DNA from: Hungatella hathewayi
GTDB taxonomy: Bacteria; Bacillota; Clostridia; Lachnospirales; Lachnospiraceae
Length of the DNA stretch: 64,000 nt
Assembly: GCA_025149285.1 (NCBI GenBank)
Contig: CP102274.1
Span: 2,805,501 to 2,869,500, forward strand
Direction of reading: 5' to 3'
The notes under the pieces were generated by a model. The model saw only the letters and a program-made list of their open reading frames with translations. It was not told where the DNA came from and did no database searches. The translations under genes were made by a program, and so were the position numbers. Below are positions 8,540-16,421 of this stretch, piece by piece. Every line of letters begins with the position of its first letter. Within the stretch, counting starts at the first letter, position 1.

Positions 8540-9513
8540 GCAGATTGAAGGACAGCAAGAACGTATACGACAATATTCCAATCCCGGACCGGCTGGAGGA
8601 GACCGTGGCCTCGGCCATTGAGCAGGCCGCTGCGCGGAGGAAAGAAGACCATGGAGTCCCGGATCAGCCGGTGACAGAGAAACGGAACCGGAAAAAATGG
8701 AGAAGGCGGGGTAAAATGGTATCCGGCTGCGGACTGGCCGCGGCAGCCGCGCTGACGGTGGTGGCAGCCGTCGGAGTCAACACCAGTCCGACGTTTGCTG
8801 AAGAAATGCAGGGGATACCGGTGATTGGAGCTATCGTAAGGCTTTTTACCGCAGAATCATGGCAGTCCGACACCGGAGATGCCGGAATCTCGGTGGATGT
8901 TCCGGGGATTGAGATGATTCGCGGTGACACGAAAAATCTGGCGGACGAGGTTAATGAGGAGATCAAGGCGAAGTGCGACGCCTACGCGGCCGCGGCCGTA
9001 GAACGGGCGAAGGAGTACAAAAAGGCATTTCTGGATACAGGCGGAACGGAAGCGGAGTGGAAAGAGCATGATATCCGGATTCGCGTATGGTATGAACTGA
9101 AAAGCCAGGATGATTCCCATCTGTCTTTTGCGGTAAGCGGATCCGAAAACTGGGTTTCCGCCTACAGTGAAACGTATTACTACAATATCAGTCTTACAGA
9201 CGGAGCGTATCTTACCCTGGAAGACCTTTTAGGGCCGGATTACATCGAAAAGGCGAATGAGAGTATACGTGCCGCCATCAAAGAGCGGGAGGCTGATTCC
9301 GGTGAGGAGTTCTTTTCAAAGGATGAGGGCGGATTTGTAACGGTGACGGCGGATACTCCGTTTTATATCAATGAGAAAGGCAATCCGGTTGTCGTCTTTG
9401 AAAAGTATGAGATCGCGCCTGGGTTTATGGGAAGGCCGGAGTTTGAGATCGAAAGGGAGGTGGATAAGAGCGGTCTCTCTGAAGATACGCTTGACATACA
9501 AGGTCTATCGTGA
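8536..9513 (+). CDS. RsiV-like anti-sigma factor with DUF3298 domain (copy 2)
   Basis: A 325-residue paralogue of the anti-sigma factor at 6928. A basic cytosolic N-terminus (1-60) is followed by a membrane helix at about 62-81 and an extracytoplasmic domain ending in FEKYEIAPGFMGRPEFEIE, the DUF3298 signature. The juxtamembrane motif GIPVIGAIVRLF is shared with copy 1. It starts within the stop of its sigma partner. The last codons of the gene contain the -35 element and part of the operator of the downstream blaI-like operon, so the two units overlap in sequence. The stimulus (lysozyme or another wall-active agent) is inferred. Confidence 0.83.
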   Translation: MSRLKDSKNVYDNIPIPDRLEETVASAIEQAAARRKEDHGVPDQPVTEKRNRKKWRRRGKMVSGCGLAAAAALTVVAAVGVNTSPTFAEEMQGIPVIGAIVRLFTAESWQSDTGDAGISVDVPGIEMIRGDTKNLADEVNEEIKAKCDAYAAAAVERAKEYKKAFLDTGGTEAEWKEHDIRIRVWYELKSQDDSHLSFAVSGSENWVSAYSETYYYNISLTDGAYLTLEDLLGPDYIEKANESIRAAIKEREADSGEEFFSKDEGGFVTVTADTPFYINEKGNPVVVFEKYEIAPGFMGRPEFEIEREVDKSGLSEDTLDIQGLS

Positions 9514-9546
9514 TAGACTTTAAATGAAGGACTACTACGATAGACC
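9491..9546 (+). promoter_or_regulatory. Promoter and twin operators of the blaI-like operon
   Basis: A consensus promoter TTGACA (9491-9496), 17-bp spacer, TAGACT (9514-9519). A 17-bp dyad GGTCTATCGTGATAGAC (9502-9518) covers the spacer and -10. A second copy in inverted form, GACTACTACGATAGACC (9530-9546), sits just downstream of the start point. BlaI/MecI repressors bind paired dyads over their own promoters, so these are the likely operators of the regulator at 9586. The promoter lies partly inside the preceding coding sequence. Confidence 0.72.
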
Positions 9547-9585
9547 AACGTCAGGCAATGCTGTAGATTTCAGGGAGGCATATGA

Positions 9586-9981
9586 ATGGAAGAAAAGAAA
9601 AAAACAGAGGAAAAGAAGCAGACAGAAGAAAAGAAACTGTATGAGAGCGAATACCGTTTCATGAACGTAATCTGGGATAACGAGCCTGTGAATTCCACAG
9701 AGCTTGTAAGAATCTGCGGGAAAGAGCTGGGCTGGAAAAAGTCAACCTGCTATACGGTCCTGAAAAAACTGGCGGGCCGGGGCTTTGTAAAGAATGAACA
9801 GGCTGTCGTATGCTCGCTGATTCCCAGGGAAGAAGTCTTAAAGTACGAGAGCGAGACGGTAGTGGACAGAAACTTTGACGGCTCCCTGCCCGCCTTTGTG
9901 ACTGCCTTTTTAAAGGACAGAAAGCTGACAGAGAAGGAAGCGGAGGAGCTTAGACAGATGATAGAAAAGGCGGTGAAGTAA
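9586..9981 (+). CDS. BlaI/MecI/CopY family transcriptional repressor
   Basis: A 131-residue winged-helix repressor. The N-terminal DNA-binding domain (about 25-90) reads YRFMNVIWDNEPVNSTELVR and KKSTCYTVLKKLAGRGFV, the typical BlaI recognition helix region. The C-terminal third is helical and acidic/basic, the dimerisation part cut by the sensor protease in Bla/Mec systems. The first 18 residues are an unusual Lys/Glu/Thr-rich extension (KKKTEEKKQTEEKK). It overlaps the M56 sensor gene by 1 bp and follows paired operators, so autorepression is likely. No beta-lactamase or penicillin-binding protein gene is nearby, so the regulon is unknown. Confidence 0.88.
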   Translation: MEEKKKTEEKKQTEEKKLYESEYRFMNVIWDNEPVNSTELVRICGKELGWKKSTCYTVLKKLAGRGFVKNEQAVVCSLIPREEVLKYESETVVDRNFDGSLPAFVTAFLKDRKLTEKEAEELRQMIEKAVK

Positions 9982-12323
9982 TGGCTGGGAATCAGGTGAT
10001 GATCACTCTTTTGAACATGAGTATGACTGCGGGTTTAACCGCCCTTTTTGTGATGGCTCTGCGCCTGCTGTATAAGAGGCTTCCCAAGCGGTTTTCCTGT
10101 GTGCTGTGGATGGTGGTGATCTTCCGGTTCCTGTGCCCGTTTTCCCTCCAGTCGGCGTACAGCCTGCTGCCGTTTTATTCGAATCCCCTGGAGCAGCGGA
10201 TCGTTTATGAAGCGACGCCTTCCATCGATTCGGGAGTCTTTTTTATAGACCGCCCCGTCAACCAGGTTCTGGAACAGACCATGGCGGCATCGAATCACGT
10301 TACGTCGGTCAACCCGATACAGATCCTTCTGTTTGTGATGCTGGTGGTCTGGGAGGCAGGAATGCTGGCTTTCTTCCTCTGCCATTTCGCAGGCTATATC
10401 CGGCTGAAATGGAGGCTGGGAACGGCGGTGAAGATTCAGGAGGCCGATCCTGGTCAAGGAGCCGGAACATGCAGGAGACCGGAACACGCAATCTATGAGT
10501 CGGACCGGATTCCCGGCGCTTTTGTCATGGGAATCTTCCGTCCCGTGATCTATCTGCCGGCCAATTTAACGGAGATTGAACGGGAGTGTATCCTAAGACA
10601 TGAACGGATCCATATCCGGCGTCGGGACTATATTGTCAAGCTTTTGGGTCTTCTGATGGTCATGGTACACTGGTTTAACCCCATCGCCCACGTAAGCTTC
10701 CGGCTGTTTTGCAGGGACATGGAGATGTCCTGTGATGAGGCGGTGGTAGGCCAGCTGGGAGAGGGCGGAAAGAAGCAGTACTCACTGGCGCTTCTGTCAG
10801 CAGCGGAAAAAGGAAACGGGGCGCGTCTGCCTCTGGCGTTTGGGGAGAGCCATACGAAATCAAGAATAAAGAATGTGTTGAACTATAAGAAAGCAGGCCT
10901 CTGGATCACGCTCTGCGGCGTGACTGTAACGGCTGCAGCGGTATTGTGCCTGTTGACTGTCCGGGAAAAACCTGCGGCTTCGGCGGTCTCCATCATTGGA
11001 GGCGGAGACGGTCCTACCAGTATCTTTATTGCGGGAAAGGATGACGGCGAGACTCCGGAGATGCCTGTGGAACTGCCGGATACTTCCTGGCTGGCCGGAC
11101 AGGTTTTGGGAAAAGGGATCGAAAGTACGATTACCATCGATTATGCCTCCAAGGATCAGATTATATTTCATGGAAGCTGCGGCCTGTTCAGTTTTCAGCT
11201 TGAAGACGGAAAATGGATGCCGAATTTATTCATCGGACCGGATGATGCGGGAACCGTTGATTTAGAGGCGGTGACCAGTGCGCTCGATGCGGGGAAAAAG
11301 GAACCGGAATCAGAGGACAGCGTCCATGCAGAGGATTCTTTCATCGGCCGGAATCCGACCGCCGGGAGTTCTTTCATCGACTACGATGTGACGAAGCTTG
11401 CCGATGGAAGCATTGCCGTGCTCGGAGGAATGGGGACGTCCCCAGGCAGCGGAGAACTGACGGGAAAGCTGGTGGATGTATTTTACGGATGGTACCATCC
11501 GGATGATATGGTGATGCATCAGGTTTACTTATTTGCCGAAGACGGCACAATGGCGGAGAATAACAGCGGAGAGATCGAAGAGAGACGGTATTTGTTTACA
11601 ACTGACGGCGCCGATTACTTTCTGAGAACTCCGCAGACGGCTCTGGAATTTGAACTGCAGGACGGAAAAGAACCGGAAAGCCTTCATTTTCCATATGACC
11701 GGCTGGAACTGGTGAGAGATGAGGGAGGATATACACGGGTTCTGGATCCTATGGTGATCATGGGACAGCCGGAAAACCAGAAGATGGTTCTGGCAGAAGG
11801 CAGGATCTATTATTACGGAGCCGGGAAGGCGGATCTTATGAGCTTTAAATCTCAATCGCTGATTGGAATCCGTACTGACGGCAGTGACCGCCGAGTGGCA
11901 GGAATCGACTACTCTGTGTGCAGGGGATTGTCCTATGACAACGGCTATCTCTATTATGAAGGATGGAAAAATGCCATGGAGTTTCCGCGCCCGATCTACC
12001 GCATGAAGCCTGATTTCAGTGAGATAACGAAACTCGGAGATTTTAACGGAAACTTAATAAGCGTGGTGGATGGAACCTTTTATATGCTGAGCGCCGAAAA
12101 ACCGGCCATCGTACTGACACGGGAAGGCCGTTTTGATGAGGTTATGTATTACGATAAGTGCGGTTATGATGCAAAGAACTATGAGTGCGTGGCGGCGTCC
12201 GCGGCAGACGGGAAGCTCACGATGAAGTTCGAGAATCTGTCGGGAAACCGGGAGTATGTGAATTACGAGATTCCGCTGGCTCCCAAAGATACGTGGGAGA
12301 AGACTGCTGTCAAAAAGAAATAG
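9981..12323 (+). CDS. BlaR1-like M56 family membrane metallopeptidase with non-PBP sensor domain
   Basis: A 780-residue membrane sensor. The N-terminal 330 residues hold about four membrane helices and the M56 zinc protease site HERIH (residues 207-211) with the downstream DMEMSCDEAV segment (about 246-255). After the last helix (about 312-330) comes the short motif IIGGGDGPTSIF (338-349), then about 430 residues of extracytoplasmic sequence. That part lacks the SxxK and KTG motifs of the BlaR1 penicillin-binding domain; its final third has repeated Tyr-rich beta-type units (GRIYYYG, NGYLYYEG) like DUF5050/beta-propeller modules. It should relay an external signal to the repressor at 9586 by proteolysis. 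The ligand is unknown and is unlikely to be a beta-lactam. Confidence 0.83.
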   Translation: MAGNQVMITLLNMSMTAGLTALFVMALRLLYKRLPKRFSCVLWMVVIFRFLCPFSLQSAYSLLPFYSNPLEQRIVYEATPSIDSGVFFIDRPVNQVLEQTMAASNHVTSVNPIQILLFVMLVVWEAGMLAFFLCHFAGYIRLKWRLGTAVKIQEADPGQGAGTCRRPEHAIYESDRIPGAFVMGIFRPVIYLPANLTEIERECILRHERIHIRRRDYIVKLLGLLMVMVHWFNPIAHVSFRLFCRDMEMSCDEAVVGQLGEGGKKQYSLALLSAAEKGNGARLPLAFGESHTKSRIKNVLNYKKAGLWITLCGVTVTAAAVLCLLTVREKPAASAVSIIGGGDGPTSIFIAGKDDGETPEMPVELPDTSWLAGQVLGKGIESTITIDYASKDQIIFHGSCGLFSFQLEDGKWMPNLFIGPDDAGTVDLEAVTSALDAGKKEPESEDSVHAEDSFIGRNPTAGSSFIDYDVTKLADGSIAVLGGMGTSPGSGELTGKLVDVFYGWYHPDDMVMHQVYLFAEDGTMAENNSGEIEERRYLFTTDGADYFLRTPQTALEFELQDGKEPESLHFPYDRLELVRDEGGYTRVLDPMVIMGQPENQKMVLAEGRIYYYGAGKADLMSFKSQSLIGIRTDGSDRRVAGIDYSVCRGLSYDNGYLYYEGWKNAMEFPRPIYRMKPDFSEITKLGDFNGNLISVVDGTFYMLSAEKPAIVLTREGRFDEVMYYDKCGYDAKNYECVAASAADGKLTMKFENLSGNREYVNYEIPLAPKDTWEKTAVKKK

Positions 12324-12326
12324 CAG

Positions 12327-12375
12327 AAAGAAGCAGATAATCCGGGCTCCAGGAGAATCTGCTTCTTTTCTTTTG
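12327..12375. terminator. Bidirectional terminator between the blaR1-like gene and sigG
   Basis: A 12-bp perfect stem (12327-12338 with 12357-12368), A-rich on one side and T-rich on the other, between two convergent genes. Confidence 0.75.
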
Positions 12376-12413
12376 GTGCTGATGTAGTTTTCTCTATCTT
12401 TTACGAAAGGCAA

Positions 12414-13190
12414 TTACGAAAGGTATCCCTTCATACTTTTAAGCGCATTTTTTTCGAGCCGGCTGACCTGGGCCTGGCTGATGTGAATCTCCTCCGCCAC
12501 CTCGGTCTGGGTTTTGCCCTCGAAGAAGCGCATGTCGATAATGTGACGTTCCCGCTCAGGAAGGCGCTTCATGGCCTCATTTAAGGAGATGTCCTCCACC
12601 CAGTTCTCTTCCAGATTCTTCTTGTCGCTGATCTGATCCATGACAAAGAGTGGATCGCCGCCGTCAGAATATACCGGTTCGTAGAGGCTGACTGGATTCT
12701 GAATGGCATCTAAGGCGTAAGTAATGTCCTCCTTACTGACGCCGATTTCATCAGCAATTTCCATGATGGTAGGTTCTTTTAAATTCTTCTTCATGAGATT
12801 TTCTTTTGCATAGATGGCTTTATAGGCGGTGTCACGCAGAGAGCGGCTGACACGGATCGAATTGTTGTCCCGAAGATAGCGGCGCACCTCGCCGAGAATC
12901 ATGGGAACGGCGTATGTGGAAAAGCGTACGTTCTGTGTTATGTCAAAATTGTCAATGGCTTTGATCAGGCCTATGCAGCCAATCTGGAATAAGTCGTCCA
13001 CATTTTCGTTACTGCCTGAAAAACGCTGTATGACGCTGAGAACCAGTCTTAAGTTACCCTTAATATATTCCTCTCTGGCTTCCATATCACCATCCAGGAT
13101 CCTCTTAAATAAGGCTTCTTTTTCTTCGTTGTTTAAAAGGGGCAGCTTTGAAGTGTTAACGCCGCAGATCTCTACTTTGTATACAGGCAT
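12414..13190 (-). CDS. sigG: RNA polymerase sporulation sigma factor SigG
   Basis: Late forespore sigma factor. The 258-residue protein matches SigG throughout: KVEICGVNTSKLPLL at the N-terminus (the anti-sigma contact region), NLRLVLSVIQRF and DDLFQIGCIGLIKAIDNF in region 2, FSTYAVPMILGEVRRYLRD, and the HTH EEIHISQAQVSRLEKNALK. In most Clostridia it lies directly after sigE on the same strand; here it is over 6 kb away and inverted, with ECF and Bla-type modules in between. An AGGGAAAGAC ribosome binding site precedes the ATG. The promoter, which should be sigma-F/G type, could not be assigned. Confidence 0.97.
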   Translation of the reverse strand: MPVYKVEICGVNTSKLPLLNNEEKEALFKRILDGDMEAREEYIKGNLRLVLSVIQRFSGSNENVDDLFQIGCIGLIKAIDNFDITQNVRFSTYAVPMILGEVRRYLRDNNSIRVSRSLRDTAYKAIYAKENLMKKNLKEPTIMEIADEIGVSKEDITYALDAIQNPVSLYEPVYSDGGDPLFVMDQISDKKNLEENWVEDISLNEAMKRLPERERHIIDMRFFEGKTQTEVAEEIHISQAQVSRLEKNALKSMKGYLS

Positions 13191-13290
13191 GTCTTTCCCT
13201 CCGCATCATTCTTTTTAGTCATAAAGGAATGATGTACTTATTCGGAGGCTTTTATACGATGCCAGATTTAAATTTTATTTCCATTTTCTG

Positions 13291-13374
13291 GCGGCGGTCC
13301 GTAAAGTGCCTGTTTATCGCAACGTCTCGTGCTTCAGGTGCGCGAATGAGCAGATAAACGGTTTTGGCCGCCGC
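13291..13374 (-). repeat. Nested inverted repeat downstream of coaX
   Basis: An outer GCGGCGG/CCGCCGC pair (13291-13297 with 13368-13374) encloses an inner TGTTTATC/GATAAAC pair (13311-13318 with 13353-13359), between coaX and sigG. It could form a large stem at the end of the coaX transcript but has no obvious T tail. Confidence 0.45.
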
Positions 13375-13388
13375 ATGATCTACGGATT

Positions 13389-14153
13389 TTATTTGTTTTT
13401 TTCGTAAAGAATGAGAAGGCCTTTTAATAAAAGTGCCTCATCGTAATTGATTTTATGACGGCAGAGCGGGAGGACGGAAGGGGCCAGACCGCCTGTGGCT
13501 ACGAGGCTTGCGGCCTGTCCCAGCTCTTCTTCCATGCGGTCGATGATGCCGTCAATCATAGCGGCATTGCCATAGAGAATTCCGTTTTTCATACAGTCGA
13601 TGGTGTTCTTGCCGATGACCCGGGCCGGCTTATTTAATCCGATGTATGGAAGCTGGGCAGCCCGGCTGCTTAAGGAATCCAGAGAGACGCGCAGCCCCGG
13701 GAAGATGATGCCGCCCGTATAATTTCCGGACTTATCGATGACGGACATGGTGGTAGCGGTTCCCATGTCGATGACTATGATGGGAGCCGGGTAATCCTTA
13801 AGGGCTGCCACAGCGTCCACGATCAAGTCGCTTCCCACGGTCTTCGGATTGTCCATGATGATATTAAGTCCCGTTTTCATGCCGGAGCCAACCAGCATGG
13901 GCGTCTTTCCGGTGATCTTCTTAACCGCGGAGAGAACCACATCCGTGAGCGGCGGGACGACGGAAGAGACGACGGCTCCTTCAATCGAGGAAATCGGCAG
14001 ATTATGAATTGCCATGATGTCTTTGATATTAACTGCGTATTCCAGGTCCGTCTTCCCCTGGTTCGTGGTGACACGTTCCACAAACCAGGTACGGCTGTTA
14101 TCGATACCGCCGATTACAATATTGCTGTTTCCCATGTCTATTGCTAAAATCAT
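13389..14153 (-). CDS. coaX: Type III pantothenate kinase
   Basis: Phosphorylates pantothenate, the first step of coenzyme A synthesis. The 254-residue protein has the CoaX/ASKHA motifs: DMGNSN (6-11, phosphate loop), a central DMGTATTMSVID and GGIIFPGL, and TGGLA near the C-terminus. Type III enzymes need a monovalent cation and resist CoA feedback. The ATG is preceded by GGAAAGGAG. It is divergent from coaBC, which catalyses the next two CoA steps, with 135 bp between them that should hold both promoters. Confidence 0.95.
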   Translation of the reverse strand: MILAIDMGNSNIVIGGIDNSRTWFVERVTTNQGKTDLEYAVNIKDIMAIHNLPISSIEGAVVSSVVPPLTDVVLSAVKKITGKTPMLVGSGMKTGLNIIMDNPKTVGSDLIVDAVAALKDYPAPIIVIDMGTATTMSVIDKSGNYTGGIIFPGLRVSLDSLSSRAAQLPYIGLNKPARVIGKNTIDCMKNGILYGNAAMIDGIIDRMEEELGQAASLVATGGLAPSVLPLCRHKINYDEALLLKGLLILYEKNK

Positions 14154-14288
14154 AAAGGTAACTCCTTTCCAAAATTTAGAGGTTATGGTATACTATGAGC
14201 ACTTAGTGAGGTTTTTCACGAGTTTACCACATTTCAGGCAAAATAACAATGTAAGCAGGAATAAAAAGAAGCGAGGCAGGAGGCACTT

Positions 14289-15488
14289 ATGCTGAAAGGA
14301 AAACATGTTGTACTGGGAATTACGGGAAGTATCGCGGCGTACAAGACGGCCGGACTGGCCAGTATGCTGGTGAAAAAGGGCTGTCATGTCCAGGTGCTGA
14401 TGACAGAGAATGCGACTAATTTTATCAATCCGATCACATTTGAGACGCTGACGGGAAACAAATGCCTTGTAGATACCTTTGACCGGAATTTTGAATTCAG
14501 CGTGGAGCATGTGGCGCTGGCGAAGCAGGCGGATGTGGTGATGATTGCTCCGGCTTCCGCCAATATCATTGCAAAGCTGGCACACGGACTGGCCGATGAT
14601 ATGCTGACCACGACCGTTCTGGCCTGCCGCTGTAAGAAAATCATTGCGCCGGCCATGAATACGAACATGTATGAAAACCCGGTTGTTCAGGATAATATAA
14701 AGATTTGTGAAAAGTATGGGATGGAAGTGATCAAACCGGCGGTGGGCTACTTAGCCTGCGGCGATACCGGGGCTGGAAAGATGCCGGAGCCGGCCGAGCT
14801 GTTTGATTATATAGAGAAGGAGATCGGGGCGCAGAAGGATCTGGAAGGCAGAAAGATTCTTGTCACAGCAGGGCCTACAAGGGAGGCGATCGATCCCGTC
14901 CGTTATATTACCAACCATTCTACCGGCAAGATGGGCTATGCCGTTGCAAAGGCTGCGGCACTGCGCGGAGCCGATGTGACGCTTATAACCGGGAAGACTG
15001 ACACGCCCAAACCTCGCTTTGTAAAGCTGATCGAGATCGAAAGTGCCAGAGACATGTTTGAGGCGGTGACGAAAGCGGCGGCGGAACAGGATATTATCAT
15101 CAAGGCAGCTGCAGTAGCAGACTACCGGCCGAAATCCGCAGGCACGGAAAAGACGAAGAAGACGGATGGCGATATGGCGATCGAGCTGGAGCGGACCGAC
15201 GACATTTTAAAATGGCTGGGGGCGCACCGGAAGGAAGGCCAGTTCCTCTGCGGATTTTCCATGGAAACCCAGAATATGCTGGAGAATTCCAGGGTTAAGC
15301 TGGATAAGAAGAATATAGATATGATTGTGGCGAATAATCTGAAGGTGGAAGGCGCCGGTTTCGGCACAGATACGAATGTTGTAACCATCATTACGAGAGA
15401 GCGGGATCTGGAGCTGGAGAAGATGACGAAGGAAGAAGTCGCTGACCGGCTGCTGGATGAAATTCAGGCTATAACAGCAGAAAAATAA
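14289..15488 (+). CDS. coaBC: Bifunctional phosphopantothenoylcysteine decarboxylase / phosphopantothenate--cysteine ligase
   Basis: Makes 4'-phosphopantetheine from phosphopantothenate and cysteine. The N-terminal CoaC flavoprotein domain (1-180) has the FMN site ITGSIAAYK, the catalytic His in SVEHVAL (H74), PAMNTNMYENP (121-131) and the active-site Cys in YLACGDTGAGKM (C157). The C-terminal CoaB domain (about 185-399) has TAGPTREAIDPVRYITNHSTGKMG and AAAVADYRP. Length 399 is standard. A GCAGGAGG ribosome binding site lies before the ATG. It stands opposite coaX, giving a compact CoA synthesis pair. Confidence 0.97.
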   Translation: MLKGKHVVLGITGSIAAYKTAGLASMLVKKGCHVQVLMTENATNFINPITFETLTGNKCLVDTFDRNFEFSVEHVALAKQADVVMIAPASANIIAKLAHGLADDMLTTTVLACRCKKIIAPAMNTNMYENPVVQDNIKICEKYGMEVIKPAVGYLACGDTGAGKMPEPAELFDYIEKEIGAQKDLEGRKILVTAGPTREAIDPVRYITNHSTGKMGYAVAKAAALRGADVTLITGKTDTPKPRFVKLIEIESARDMFEAVTKAAAEQDIIIKAAAVADYRPKSAGTEKTKKTDGDMAIELERTDDILKWLGAHRKEGQFLCGFSMETQNMLENSRVKLDKKNIDMIVANNLKVEGAGFGTDTNVVTIITRERDLELEKMTKEEVADRLLDEIQAITAEK

Positions 15489-15514
15489 GAGTAAAGGAAA
15501 AAGGGGAAATCAAC

Positions 15515-16327
15515 ATGAATACAGAGAAAAAAGAAATTATTGTGCCGGGGCAGCTGACAGGACCGGCTTTGCTTACCGGATATCTGATAAAAGAGGTGAG
15601 CGTGGCACCGGACAGAAAGCGGCCGGCAGTGATCGTCTGCGCCGGAGGCGGATACTGGCAGAGATCGGACCGGGAGAGTGAGCCCCTGGCGCTTCAGTTT
15701 ATGGCTATGGGCTGTCATGCTTTTATTCTCGATTACAGCGTTGCTCCCAACCATTTTCCAACTTCAGTGAGAGAACTCGGGGAAGCGGTCGCATATATCA
15801 GGGAACACGCGGCAGAGTGGAAGGTGGATCCTGAAAAAATCATTGCGTGCGGTTCTTCTGCCGCCGGTCACCTGGTCTGCAGCCTCGGCGTATTCTGGAA
15901 CCGGGAGCTGGTCTATGATGCGATTGGCAGAACACCTGAGCAGATCCGCCCGGATGGTATGATCCTGTGCTATCCGGTCATTACAGGCGGCGAGTACGCA
16001 CATGAAAATTCCTTTAAACGGCTCCTGGGGGACGATGTGACCCAGGAACAGAGAGATGCTGTTTCCCTGGAGAATTTCGTGACGGAAGAGACGCCGGGGG
16101 CATTTATCTGGCATACGTATACGGACGAAACCGTTCCGGTGGAGAACAGCCTTCTTCTCGCTGCCGCTATGAAGCGGAAGAATGTCAACTTTGAACTTCA
16201 TATCTATCCAGTCGGCGGGCACGGGCTTTCACTGGCCGATGAGGAGACGGCAGGTAACGGCTTCCAGGTGGTGGAACAGTGCCAGAGCTGGATTCCTCTC
16301 GTGAAAATGTGGCTGAAACATCTGTAA
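15515..16327 (+). CDS. Alpha/beta hydrolase, BD-FAE / acetyl-esterase-like
   Basis: A 270-residue cytosolic alpha/beta hydrolase, 26 bp after coaBC and probably cotranscribed. The oxyanion-hole segment is CAGGGYWQR (42-50), the nucleophile lies in GSSAAG (S115), the acid is probably the Asp in YTDETVPVENS, and the His in VGGHGLSLAD. The fold and motif order fit the esterase/lipase family often annotated as acetyl xylan esterase or BD-FAE. There is no signal peptide, so it acts inside the cell on an ester substrate that cannot be named from sequence. The link to CoA synthesis is only positional. Confidence 0.85.
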   Translation: MNTEKKEIIVPGQLTGPALLTGYLIKEVSVAPDRKRPAVIVCAGGGYWQRSDRESEPLALQFMAMGCHAFILDYSVAPNHFPTSVRELGEAVAYIREHAAEWKVDPEKIIACGSSAAGHLVCSLGVFWNRELVYDAIGRTPEQIRPDGMILCYPVITGGEYAHENSFKRLLGDDVTQEQRDAVSLENFVTEETPGAFIWHTYTDETVPVENSLLLAAAMKRKNVNFELHIYPVGGHGLSLADEETAGNGFQVVEQCQSWIPLVKMWLKHL

Positions 16328-16357
16328 CAGACATTTGGAAGCATCACCACATGAATC

Positions 16358-16386
16358 TTGACTTTGTAATGGAATAATAATACAAT
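16358..16386 (+). promoter_or_regulatory. Sigma-A promoter of prfC
   Basis: TTGACT (16358-16363), 17-bp spacer, TACAAT (16381-16386), 36 bp before the chosen TTG start of prfC. Confidence 0.72.
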
Positions 16387-16421
16387 AAATAAGATTGACA
16401 CGAATAATTGGAGGAAACATT

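Noticed and set aside
9981..12323. A true beta-lactam sensor BlaR1
   Set aside because: The extracytoplasmic domain lacks SxxK, SxN and KTG motifs and no beta-lactamase gene is adjacent.
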